A DNA stretch of 49,218 bases from Betaproteobacteria bacterium. GTDB taxonomy: Bacteria > Pseudomonadota > Gammaproteobacteria > Burkholderiales > SG8-39. Below, in pieces: positions 7,712-16,129 of the stretch. The position numbers and the translations under genes are program-made. The notes beneath the pieces are model-generated. The model saw only the letters and a program-made list of their open reading frames with translations, was not told the DNA's origin and did not search any database. Every line of letters starts with the position of its first letter. Position 1 is the stretch's first letter. The DNA is taken from NCBI GenBank assembly GCA_005884455.1, contig VBCH01000006.1, positions 1-49,218 of the forward strand, given 5' to 3'.

Positions 7712-9823
7712 TCAGGCGGCGAGCGGAAGCGAAATCCGCACCGCCGCGCCACGACCCCCTTCCTTGCCGATGCGGTTTTCTATCCGAACAGTGCCGTGAT
7801 GCTCCTCGATGATCCGCTTTACGATCGCCAGCCCCAGTCCGGTCCCCTTGGGCTTGGTGGTGACGTAGGGCTCGAACGCCCCATTGATGATGGCCTCGGG
7901 GAAGCCGCAACCATTGTCGCTGATCCGCAGCCACACTTGGCCGCCTGAAAGCTCGGTCGACACTTCGATCTTTGGGTCGCTGCTTCCGGAAAGAGCATCC
8001 TGTGCGTTTTGCAGCAGGTTGTGGATCACCTGTCGCAGGCGGTCGGGGTCACCGCGCACCAGCGGAACGTTCTTCTGGAGGCTCGCCTGAATCCGGGTTC
8101 CGGACTGTTCGTACAAAGCGAGTACCTCGGTAACGAGCCGGTTCAGGTCCAGTCCGCCCAATGTTGGCGGGGGCGTGCGGGCATAGTCGCGGAAATCATC
8201 CACCATGTTCTTCATGGCGGTGACCTGCGCGACGATGGTCTCCGTGGCGTGGTCGAGCGCGCGCGCCGCCTCGGGCGAGAGCTTGTCGCCGAGTTTCGCC
8301 TGCAGTCGCTCCGCGGCGAGCTGGATCGGCGTGAGCGGGTTCTTGATCTCGTGAGCGAGCCTGCGCGCGACCTCGCCCCAGGCGGTGGCGCGCTGTGCCG
8401 CGATCAATTGCGTGACGTCGTCGAATACCACGACGTAGCCACCCCCCCCGGTCTCGGGCAGCGGCGACCCGCGTACGAGAATCACTGCGCCCCGCTCGCG
8501 CATCTCGATCTGCTGCTGCCAGACGGTACCTCTGTGTTGCTCGAATTCCGCTTGCAACATGCGAGCAAACTCGGCGAGCGTGTGCCAATTCGCCAGTTTG
8601 AGTCCGATCAGCGCCGCAACGTTCTCGTGCAAGATGCTGCCCGCCCCGCTGTTTGCAATCCGGAGGGTGAGGGCATGATCAAAAACGAGCACACCCGCCG
8701 ACAGATTGGCGAGAATGCTCTCTAGGTATGCCTTGGCGGTTTCGAGCTGCGCCTGATTGAGCAGCGCGGCGTCCTGCGCCTCGCCCAGCTGTTGAGTCAT
8801 GCTGTTGAACGACTGCGTCAGGATACCCAGCTCGTCGCGGCTCGTGACCCGAGCGCGGCGCGAAAAATCGCCGCGCGCCACCGCCTGGGTGCTCTCGGCG
8901 AGCACGGCGAGCGGGTTCGACAGGCGCCGCGACAGCAGGAACGCGAGTGCAACAGCGGAAAGCAAAGCGAGCAACAGCGTCAAGGTCAGCGTGAGAATGT
9001 AGATCTCCTTCAGCCCCTGGCGAGACAGCGACAGCTCCTTGTATGCACGATACACGCTTTGCACCGATTCGCCTTGTTCGGCGAGCGTCTGCGGCACCCA
9101 GTGCGTGAGTTGCAGCAAGCGCGATTCGTCGGCGCGCCTAGAAGTCTCCAGGGACACGATCACTCGCAGCAAGAGTCCCTTGTCGCCCACCGGTTCGACC
9201 ACGGCATAACCGCGCACCTGGCTTGCATCGCGCAACGCCTGTGCACTGGGGCCAGGCGGCACGAGCTTTCCGGGTTCCCGGCTCGCCCTCGCCAGCACCT
9301 GTCCATCTTCGGTCATGAGCCATGCTTCCTCGACGTAGGCCTGCTCGCGCAAACGGGCAAGAGCCGCCGGTTGGTCGCGCCTCGGGGTCTCGGAGAGATC
9401 GAGCGCCATCACATGGGCCTTGAGAAGCAGCTCGTTCAACATGACGTCGAGCGCGGCCCGGCCGAGATTCAGTCCCCCCTCAAGCGCGCGCTCGACGCGC
9501 ACGTCGAACCAAGATTCAATGCTCTTCGCGAGGAACTGCAGCGACACGGTATAGACGAGCAGCCCGGGGACCACTCCCACCAGCGCAAACATGACGAGCA
9601 CCCGAAACGTCAGCAGCGAACCGAACATCTTTGCGCGGCGCTGCCGCGCGAGGATCGCCAGCTGGTACACAACGAGCCCGAGGAGGGCGAGAGCAATCGC
9701 CGCATTCAGGCCGAGCAGCAACGGATAGTGCTCGGCGAAGAGCGGCGAGTTGGCGGTCGCCGCGGCAAGCAGGAACAGCAAAATGCCGCCGAGCGCGGCG
9801 CTGGCGATGAGCACGTAGGTCAT
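7712..9823 (-). CDS. ntrY: NtrY-like membrane sensor histidine kinase
   Basis: A 703-residue kinase with the order: three to four N-terminal membrane helices, a periplasmic/extracytoplasmic segment, another helix near residue 285, HAMP (about 305-365), a PAS-like domain, HisKA and HATPase_c. The H-box is RRLAHEIKNPLTPIQL, the N-box QVIHNLLQNAQDAL, and the G-boxes are DNGCGFPEA and KGTGLGLAIVKRI. The chosen ATG at 9823 overlaps the DUF4390 stop (ATGA); a longer reading would add 16 residues unlike the family start. It presumably phosphorylates the adjacent NtrX-like regulator. NtrYX systems are tied to nitrogen or redox/envelope control; the signal here is unknown. Confidence 0.9.
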   Translation of the reverse strand: MTYVLIASAALGGILLFLLAAATANSPLFAEHYPLLLGLNAAIALALLGLVVYQLAILARQRRAKMFGSLLTFRVLVMFALVGVVPGLLVYTVSLQFLAKSIESWFDVRVERALEGGLNLGRAALDVMLNELLLKAHVMALDLSETPRRDQPAALARLREQAYVEEAWLMTEDGQVLARASREPGKLVPPGPSAQALRDASQVRGYAVVEPVGDKGLLLRVIVSLETSRRADESRLLQLTHWVPQTLAEQGESVQSVYRAYKELSLSRQGLKEIYILTLTLTLLLALLSAVALAFLLSRRLSNPLAVLAESTQAVARGDFSRRARVTSRDELGILTQSFNSMTQQLGEAQDAALLNQAQLETAKAYLESILANLSAGVLVFDHALTLRIANSGAGSILHENVAALIGLKLANWHTLAEFARMLQAEFEQHRGTVWQQQIEMRERGAVILVRGSPLPETGGGGYVVVFDDVTQLIAAQRATAWGEVARRLAHEIKNPLTPIQLAAERLQAKLGDKLSPEAARALDHATETIVAQVTAMKNMVDDFRDYARTPPPTLGGLDLNRLVTEVLALYEQSGTRIQASLQKNVPLVRGDPDRLRQVIHNLLQNAQDALSGSSDPKIEVSTELSGGQVWLRISDNGCGFPEAIINGAFEPYVTTKPKGTGLGLAIVKRIIEEHHGTVRIENRIGKEGGRGAAVRISLPLAA

Positions 9824-10392
9824 CGGGCCTCCTGCACCGGCGCAAGCGGAGTGAACGGAAATCGCTTCCAATCAGACGTCACCGTCCACTCGCGGTTGGT
9901 GACGGCGCTCACTCGGAACGGCGTTGGCAGCTGAGCCGGGTCGAGGCGCAGGCGCACCGCTGCGACATACGCTCGGCCGTTGTCGACCTGGTCCTGCCCC
10001 AGCACCGGCCAGCCGTGAACCCTGCCGAGTGCTTCCAGCGCCTCGGCGAGCGTGGGGAAGTTCTGATGCAGCGTCCCGCTCGACAGCCGGTACTGTTGCG
10101 CAAGCGGGAGGTAGGAAAGCCGCAGCTCCAGCTTCTCTGAGGCGGTCTTCTCGTCGAACCAGTACCATCGCGGCCGCGTCAGCTGGAACTCCACGAGGAA
10201 GCCGAGCGATACGCCATTGTTCAGGGCCTCTAGGAGAGGTGCAGTCAGATCAAGGCGAAAATCGGCATTCAGGAAATAGCGTGTTTCGGCGATTTCCAAC
10301 CCTACGTTGTTAACGTGAATGGGTTGGGCGGACGTCGGCGCAACGAAGCTTAGCGCGAGCGCGGCAAGGAGTCGGCGCAAGCTTGTCTTCAT
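9820..10392 (-). CDS. DUF4390 domain-containing exported protein
   Basis: A 190-residue protein with an N-terminal signal peptide (basic start, hydrophobic core, Ser-Ala-Gln near residue 23). The body matches the DUF4390 family found in betaproteobacteria between rsmB and ntrY: strands around LNADFRLDLT, aromatic RPRWYWFDEK, and a C-terminal WTVTSDWKRFPF. The function is unknown. The fixed location directly upstream of, and overlapping by 4 bases, an NtrY-type sensor suggests it may be a periplasmic partner of that kinase; this is inference. Translation is coupled to the kinase through ATGA. Confidence 0.82.
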   Translation of the reverse strand: MKTSLRRLLAALALSFVAPTSAQPIHVNNVGLEIAETRYFLNADFRLDLTAPLLEALNNGVSLGFLVEFQLTRPRWYWFDEKTASEKLELRLSYLPLAQQYRLSSGTLHQNFPTLAEALEALGRVHGWPVLGQDQVDNGRAYVAAVRLRLDPAQLPTPFRVSAVTNREWTVTSDWKRFPFTPLAPVQEAR

Positions 10393-10400
10393 TTCTCAAG

Positions 10401-11759
10401 TTAAGCAGTGGTTTTTCTTAGCAATGCGTAGAAGAAACCGTCGCTGTGGGCGCTCGGCAGGATCTGGCCTTCGAAGGGCCGTGCGGCCTGGTTGCCATTC
10501 CGGGCGAGCCCTGGGAGTGGAAGCCTTTCAGCTTCCGGGTGCCGCAGAAGAAACCCGTCTACCTGAGCGCCGTTCTCCTCCGGAAACACCGAGCACGTGG
10601 CGTACAACAATTTACCATCGGGGGCGACTACCCGCCATAAAGCTTCCAGCAGTTCTGCCTGCACGCGGCCAAACTCGGGTGCATCGGTCTTGCGACGCAA
10701 CCATTTGATGTCGGGATGACGCCGCACCACGCCCGATCCCGAGCAAGGCGCATCCAGGAGAACGCGGTCGAAAGGCTTTTCCTCCCAGAAAAGCTCCGGC
10801 TTGCGGCAATCGCCTACCACGATTTTTGCCGAGAGCTTCAGTCTGGAGAGATTCTCGGCGATACGCTGCGCCCGTACGCCATCCGCGTCGACTGCGACAA
10901 GCTCGCAGTCGGCAAGCTCAAGGAGGTGTCCGGTCTTGCCGCCTGGTGCTGCGCAAGCATCCAGCACCCGCATCCCGTCGCGAACATCCAGAAGCGGGCC
11001 GGCCCGCTGGGCGCCCGCGTCCTGCACCGAGACTTCGCCCCCAGCAAAACCTGGGAGCCGCTCAACCCGGCAGGGCTTTTCGAGCAGCACTGCATCTTGT
11101 CCCAGGGCTCGCGCGAGAATTCCAGCTCGGTCCAGTTTCTCCAGATATGCTTTTGTAGAGAGTCGCCGCCGATTTACCCGCAAAACCATGGGCGGATGTC
11201 GGTTCGACTCCAAAAGTACGGACTCCCACTCGTGCGGATAGGCCTGGCGCAACTCGTCGATCCACCATTGCGAATGGCGGTAACGGCCAGATTCGGTAGC
11301 TTCGATCTCCGAGAGCAGCTCGGGCATGCGGCGCTGAAAGTTGCGCATTACCGCATTGACCAGCCCTTTCGCGCGCGAATACCCGAGCAAGGCAGCCGCC
11401 TCCACCGCCTGATGCACGACCGCGTGCGCGGACTTCGGCCGGGCAGCAAGCTCTGCGAGCGCGGTGAGCAGCAATCCACGCACCGGGGAATCCGTGAGAG
11501 GTCTCTGCAGGAGTCGCTCCAGGGCCACATCGACCACCCCGTAACTCCGCAGCGCGTTATAGCAAAGATCCTGCGCTGCGGCAGCAAGCGTTTGCGCCGA
11601 CGCACGGTGTTTCATGTCGGCGAGCGCGGCGTTCAGGCTCTCCCCCCCGGAGACGCGCCCAATGGCTTCGGCGGCGGCAACAAAGGCCTGTGCAAGAGAA
11701 GGGCCGGCGGAAACGGTGGACACGGATGCACTGCGCAAGGTCACGGGCGTTACGTGCAT
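10401..11759 (-). CDS. rsmB: 16S rRNA (cytosine-967-C5)-methyltransferase RsmB
   Basis: A 452-residue protein with an N-terminal NusB-like RNA-binding domain (about 20-160) and a C-terminal Rossmann methyltransferase. The SAM-binding motif is VLDACAAPGGKTGHLLEL. The two family cysteines are in DAPCSGSGVVRRHPDIKW and LYATCSVFPEENGAQV; the latter is the catalytic nucleophile of m5C enzymes. It modifies C967 of 16S rRNA. It sits between fmt and the DUF4390 gene, the usual def-fmt-rsmB (sun) order. Confidence 0.95.
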   Translation of the reverse strand: MHVTPVTLRSASVSTVSAGPSLAQAFVAAAEAIGRVSGGESLNAALADMKHRASAQTLAAAAQDLCYNALRSYGVVDVALERLLQRPLTDSPVRGLLLTALAELAARPKSAHAVVHQAVEAAALLGYSRAKGLVNAVMRNFQRRMPELLSEIEATESGRYRHSQWWIDELRQAYPHEWESVLLESNRHPPMVLRVNRRRLSTKAYLEKLDRAGILARALGQDAVLLEKPCRVERLPGFAGGEVSVQDAGAQRAGPLLDVRDGMRVLDACAAPGGKTGHLLELADCELVAVDADGVRAQRIAENLSRLKLSAKIVVGDCRKPELFWEEKPFDRVLLDAPCSGSGVVRRHPDIKWLRRKTDAPEFGRVQAELLEALWRVVAPDGKLLYATCSVFPEENGAQVDGFLLRHPEAERLPLPGLARNGNQAARPFEGQILPSAHSDGFFYALLRKTTA

Positions 11760-11789
11760 TATAGGCGCAGCGGGGCTTGACCGACCTTG

Positions 11790-12719
11790 TTACTGGGCTT
11801 CGAAGCGTTCGCCGGCGGCAAGCGGAAATCCTCTGAGAAATTCCGCGACGGGCAGTCGTTTTCCGCCCGACCGCTGCAACTCAGTAATGATCAGAGCGTC
11901 CTCCCCGCACGCAACACACAAGCCGTCCGGACCCACGCTCAGTACCTCGCCCGGATTCCCCCGCCCTGCCGCGGTAGCGCAACGCCAAATCTTGAGCTCC
12001 ACTTCGCGCACGCGTGCATCCGCGCCCGGTGACGGATTGAGCGCGCGAACCCTGCGATTCACCATCGCTGCGCTCTCATGCCAGTCCACGCGAGCCTCGC
12101 GCCTGTCGAGCTTGGCTGCATACGTCACCCCCTCGGCCGGTTGCGGTGTCGCCCTGACCCCGCCGGCTTCCAGCGCATCCAGCGCCCTCACTATGAGGTT
12201 CGCGCCAAGTTCCGCGAGCCGATCGTGCAGCGTCCCGGCAGTATCGTCTTCCAGGATCGGAATTTTTTCCTGCATCAGCACCGGGCCGGTGTCGAGCCCC
12301 GAGTCCATCTGCATGATCGATACGCCGGTGTCCCGATCACCGGCAAGGAGTGCCCGCTGAATGGGCGCTGCGCCGCGCCATCGCGGCAACAGGGATGCGT
12401 GAATATTGATTGCCCCGTGCCGAGGAAGCTCGAGCACCGGCCGCGGCAGAATCAATCCATAAGCGGCAACCACGATGACGTCGGCACGGAAATGCTTGAG
12501 CTCTGTTTGCACCTGCGTGTCTCGGAGACTCACGGGCTGGGTTACCTGAATGCCCCGCGCTGATGCCAGCTTCTTCACCGGCGATGGTGCGAGCGCGTAA
12601 CCACGCCCCGCAGGTCGGTCCGGCTGAGTCATCACGCCGACCACACGGTGGCGGGACTCGAGCAGAGCCCCGAGGCAGCGTGCCGCAAATCCAGGAGTGC
12701 CGGCGAACAGGACGTTCAA
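11790..12719 (-). CDS. fmt: Methionyl-tRNA formyltransferase
   Basis: A 309-residue enzyme that formylates initiator Met-tRNA using 10-formyl-tetrahydrofolate. The N-terminus [15 protein letters not shown] and the active-site signature [19 protein letters not shown] are present, as is the C-terminal OB-like domain. The start codon is TTG at 12717-12719 and overlaps the def stop codon as TTGA, so translation is coupled to def. Fmt and Def act in sequence: formyl addition before initiation and removal after. Confidence 0.96.
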   Translation of the reverse strand: MNVLFAGTPGFAARCLGALLESRHRVVGVMTQPDRPAGRGYALAPSPVKKLASARGIQVTQPVSLRDTQVQTELKHFRADVIVVAAYGLILPRPVLELPRHGAINIHASLLPRWRGAAPIQRALLAGDRDTGVSIMQMDSGLDTGPVLMQEKIPILEDDTAGTLHDRLAELGANLIVRALDALEAGGVRATPQPAEGVTYAAKLDRREARVDWHESAAMVNRRVRALNPSPGADARVREVELKIWRCATAAGRGNPGEVLSVGPDGLCVACGEDALIITELQRSGGKRLPVAEFLRGFPLAAGERFEAQ

Positions 12720-13219
12720 GCCGTCTTGCGGAGCTGTTTTTGAAGTTTCGCCTTGATGCGCTGCTGCTTCAGGCGCGAAAGATAGTCGACGAAAACTTTC
12801 CCCTCGAGATGATCCATTTCGTGCTGGATGCAGACCGCGAGGAATTTCTCTGCGACGAACGTGAAAGATTCTCCGTCTAGGCCAAGCGCGCGCACCGTCA
12901 CGCGCTCGGCACGCTCGACTGGCTCGTAGATTCCTGGCACCGACAGACAGCCCTCCTCACGATACTGGACACCCTCGCTGTGGACGATCTCCGGATTGAT
13001 TAAAACCAAGAGCTCATTGCGTGTTTCGGAGGCATCGATGACGATCACTCTTTGGTTCACACCAACCTGCGTCGCGGCGAGTCCCACCCCCGGCGCTGCA
13101 TACATGGTTTCAGCCATGTTCCGCACCAAGGCGCGAACCGATTCATCGACCTCGAGTACAGGCGCGGCCCTCTCATAGAGCCTCGGATCGGGGTAGCGAA
13201 GGATATCTAGCAACGCCAT
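12716..13219 (-). CDS. def: Peptide deformylase
   Basis: A 167-residue metallohydrolase that removes the formyl group from new proteins. All three motifs are intact: [18 protein letters not shown] and QHEMDHLEG, supplying the Cys and two His metal ligands and the catalytic Glu. The ATG at 13219 gives the canonical start [14 protein letters not shown]; a TTG four codons upstream is possible but not conserved. It is the first gene of the eight-gene minus-strand run and is transcribed divergently from the LysM gene across 110 bases. Confidence 0.96.
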   Translation of the reverse strand: MALLDILRYPDPRLYERAAPVLEVDESVRALVRNMAETMYAAPGVGLAATQVGVNQRVIVIDASETRNELLVLINPEIVHSEGVQYREEGCLSVPGIYEPVERAERVTVRALGLDGESFTFVAEKFLAVCIQHEMDHLEGKVFVDYLSRLKQQRIKAKLQKQLRKTA

Positions 13220-13265
13220 AAATACTTGCAAATTGAAAGAATTAGATGCAGAATTTAATGCAGAC

Positions 13266-13294
13266 TGTAAAAAGCAGGCCGCGAAAGTTAATAT
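13266..13294 (+). promoter_or_regulatory. Possible sigma-70 promoter for the LysM-dprA-smg genes
   Basis: The 110-base def/LysM divergent gap is markedly AT-rich compared with its surroundings. A TAATAT -10-like element at 13289-13294 sits 17 bases from a weak TGTAAA -35 candidate at 13266-13271. The -35 match is poor, so this is only a candidate. Confidence 0.3.
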
Positions 13295-13329
13295 AAGGAC
13301 TGCGGCAGCTAAATCCAGACGAGGCGGTC

Positions 13330-14415
13330 ATGCAAAAGTCTATCACAGCTCTCCTGGCACTCGCCCTAGCGGGCGCGGGGTTGTTGGCGCTTGCACAGGG
13401 CGACTTGCAGGTGAAGGATACGGCGCCGGACCGCTACGTCGTGCAAAGGGGCGATACCCTTTGGAGCATCGCCACCAAATTCCTCAACGATCAATGGCGC
13501 TGGCCGGAAATCTGGCGAATGAACCAGGAGCAGATCAGAAACCCGCACAATATCTTCCCGGGCGATGTCCTTGTCCTCGACCGGAGCGTATCGCCGCCGC
13601 AATTGCGTATCGCGGATTCCGGTGGTGGCGCCGGCCCCGGGCTTGGGGGTGCAGGAGGAGAAAAGCTTCTGCCGCGCATCTACACCCAGCCCTTGGCCTC
13701 AGAGGCGATACCTGCGATTTCGCCCAAGTCGATCGAGCCGTTTCTGACGCAGCCATTGATCATCGAGGAGGGTGGCCTCGACAAAGCGCCGCGGATTATC
13801 GCTACCGAGGAAAATCGGGTCAACTTAGGCGCCGGAAATGTGGCCTATGTCAGTGGTTTTGGTGGCACCGATGCACCTGTTTGGCAGATCTATCGCGCCG
13901 GTCGAGCGCTGGTCGACCCTGATAACCAGAGAACTCTGGGGTTCGAAGCCGTGTTCCTGGGGACGGCCCAAGTCACGCGAGGCGGCGAGCCCGCCACGGT
14001 GCGAATCGTGAATTCCAAGAAGGAGATTTCTGCGGGAGATCGACTCATCCCGGCGCCCCCGCCCACCATCCCGCAGTATGTGCCGCATGCGCCGAGCTCC
14101 GCGGTAAGCGGCCGAATCATAGGACTCTACGATTCTCTCGCCACCAGCGTGGGCGGGCGCGACTCGATCATCTCCGTCAATAGAGGCAGGCGCCACGGTT
14201 TGGAGGTCGGACACGTGCTTGCCGTGTACCGTAACGTCGTGGTCTACGATCAGAGCGATTATCTGAAATCGCGTGACCGCTCCCCGGTGATACAGCTGCC
14301 TCCCGAACGCTACGGTCTGGCGTTCGTCTTTCGCACCTTCGAGTCGGTCTCTTACGCGCTGATCATGGAGAGTTCACGGCCGGTGCAAGGGGGAGACATC
14401 GTCCAGAACCCCTGA
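13330..14415 (+). CDS. LysM-domain exported protein
   Basis: A 361-residue protein with an N-terminal signal peptide (residues 1-20, hydrophobic core, Ala-Leu-Ala) and a LysM domain at about 34-85 (YVVQRGDTLWSIATKFL ... IFPGDVLVLD). LysM binds glycan chains of peptidoglycan. The rest is a periplasmic region without an obvious catalytic motif. LysM proteins of this size lie between def and dprA in many betaproteobacteria. It was probably co-transcribed with dprA, 29 bases downstream. The function is unknown beyond cell-wall binding. Confidence 0.88.
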   Translation: MQKSITALLALALAGAGLLALAQGDLQVKDTAPDRYVVQRGDTLWSIATKFLNDQWRWPEIWRMNQEQIRNPHNIFPGDVLVLDRSVSPPQLRIADSGGGAGPGLGGAGGEKLLPRIYTQPLASEAIPAISPKSIEPFLTQPLIIEEGGLDKAPRIIATEENRVNLGAGNVAYVSGFGGTDAPVWQIYRAGRALVDPDNQRTLGFEAVFLGTAQVTRGGEPATVRIVNSKKEISAGDRLIPAPPPTIPQYVPHAPSSAVSGRIIGLYDSLATSVGGRDSIISVNRGRRHGLEVGHVLAVYRNVVVYDQSDYLKSRDRSPVIQLPPERYGLAFVFRTFESVSYALIMESSRPVQGGDIVQNP

Positions 14416-14444
14416 TCGGGATCCGGTTCTGCGGGACGTCACGC

Positions 14445-15518
14445 ATGAAGGATTCAGGCGACCTTGCGGCCTGGATCGAGCTCAGTCTGGTCCCCGGGCT
14501 CGGTGGCCAGAGATTCCGATCCCTGCTTTCCACTTTCGGTCTTCCCGGCAACGTACTGAATGCGACGCGAACGCAACTCTGTCGCGTCGTGCCTGAAGCG
14601 CTTGCAGCGGGCATCCTCGAGCGCAACAGGGGCGTAGAAGTCGAAAAAGCTCTCCAGTGGGCTGCCCAGCCCGAGCACAGCGTGCTGACCCTTGCCGACG
14701 CGGAATACCCCAGGCAACTGCTGGAAATCGCGGATCCCCCGGCCCTGCTTTATGTCGCGGGCAGCGCGAAACTCCTTTCTTCCCCAGCGCTAGCCGTGGT
14801 CGGAAGCCGAAACGCGACGCCTCAGGGGCTGAAGAATGCGCACAGCTTCGCGCGAACGTTCAGCGAGGCTGGCCTAGTCATTGTGAGCGGCTTGGCTATC
14901 GGCGTGGACAGCGCCGCACACTCCGGCGGCCTGGAGGGACGAGGGTCCACGATCGCGGTTCTGGGGACCGGTATCGACATCGTTTATCCGCGGCGCAACG
15001 AGCCCCTCGCGAAGGAAATCTTGCTGCGGGGTGCGCTTGTGTCCGAATTCCCGCTCGGCACACCGCCCAACGCGGGAAATTTTCCCCGGCGCAATCGCCT
15101 CATCTCGGGTCTTGCCCGCGGTTGCCTAGTGGTCGAGGCTACCCTGGATTCCGGTTCGCTTATCACTGCGCGCCTCGCCGTAGATCAGGGCCGAGAAGTG
15201 CTCGCCATCCCTGGCTCGATCCACTCGCCGCTCTCCAGAGGCTGTCATTCGTTGATCAAACAGGGCGCGAAGCTGGTCGAGAGCGCGCAGGATGTTCTCG
15301 AGGAACTCGGCGCGGCAGGGGTGCCCGAAACGAGATTGCCGGAACCCGCAGCAGGTCACGACCTGCTCGACAAGATGGGTTTCGACCCGTGCGATATTGA
15401 CGGCTTGATCGCGCGCAGTGGCTTGACGGCCGAAATCGTATCGGCCATTCTGCTGCAGTTGGAGCTGGAAGGAAAAGTCGCCGGCCTCCCCGGAGGTCTA
15501 TACCAACGTGTCGGCTGA
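14445..15518 (+). CDS. dprA: DNA-processing protein DprA (Smf)
   Basis: A 357-residue DprA. It binds incoming single-stranded DNA and loads RecA during transformation. An N-terminal SAM-like region is followed by the extended Rossmann fold, with signatures VVGSRNATPQGL, VSGLAIGVDSAAH, FPRRNRLISGLA and EATLDSGSLITA. A C-terminal winged-helix (DML1-like) domain lies at about 300-355. The Arg-Arg-Asn-Arg segment belongs to the DNA-binding pocket. smg follows 13 bases later, as in most beta- and gammaproteobacteria. Confidence 0.95.
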   Translation: MKDSGDLAAWIELSLVPGLGGQRFRSLLSTFGLPGNVLNATRTQLCRVVPEALAAGILERNRGVEVEKALQWAAQPEHSVLTLADAEYPRQLLEIADPPALLYVAGSAKLLSSPALAVVGSRNATPQGLKNAHSFARTFSEAGLVIVSGLAIGVDSAAHSGGLEGRGSTIAVLGTGIDIVYPRRNEPLAKEILLRGALVSEFPLGTPPNAGNFPRRNRLISGLARGCLVVEATLDSGSLITARLAVDQGREVLAIPGSIHSPLSRGCHSLIKQGAKLVESAQDVLEELGAAGVPETRLPEPAAGHDLLDKMGFDPCDIDGLIARSGLTAEIVSAILLQLELEGKVAGLPGGLYQRVG

Positions 15519-15531
15519 GGATTCATAGCGA

Positions 15532-15990
15532 ATGTTCGACGTGCTCGTATACCTTTTCGAGAATTACTACCAGACCGAAACCTATCCAGATCAGGATACC
15601 CTTGAGCGCAAACTACATGCAGCCGGCTTCGAGAACGACGACATCCAGGACGCTTTGGATTGGCTGAATACCCTCACCGATCGACCCAAGGAGGCTCTTC
15701 CGGAGTCCCTCGACGCACGACAATCCTTCCGCGGGTATTCTACGGACGAAGCGACCAAGTTGTCGTTGGAGAGCCGAGGCTTCATCGCTTTTCTTGAAGG
15801 AGCGAAAATCCTCACCCCCCTGCTGCGCGAAATCATCATCGAGCGCGGGATGGCCTTACCCAACGAAGTTGTGGGTTTGGACAAGCTCAAGGTAATCGTC
15901 CTGATGGTGCTTTGGACGCGCCGAGGCAATGTAGACGCGCTGATTCTCGACGAGTTGATTCCCGACGGCGAAAAGCGCCAGACGCACTAG
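15532..15990 (+). CDS. smg: Smg family protein (DUF494)
   Basis: A 152-residue protein matching the Smg/DUF494 family in length and in its start MFDVLVYLFENYYQ, with an acidic alpha-helical N-terminal part and a C-terminal LILDELIPDGE. Its biochemical role is not established. It is encoded next to dprA and topB, a conserved arrangement. Confidence 0.92.
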   Translation: MFDVLVYLFENYYQTETYPDQDTLERKLHAAGFENDDIQDALDWLNTLTDRPKEALPESLDARQSFRGYSTDEATKLSLESRGFIAFLEGAKILTPLLREIIIERGMALPNEVVGLDKLKVIVLMVLWTRRGNVDALILDELIPDGEKRQTH

Positions 15991-16129
15991 TACCGAGCCG
16001 AAGCCTCGGGTCGAATTCGGCGTTCGCGACCGTTTCTTGCTTCACGTTCCGATTACACTTATGATTCTGCGCTTCGCGTAGAGGCGACCCTGAATCGCGT
16101 CGCGTGTTTTCTTCAATCTCTTGTTCCCC

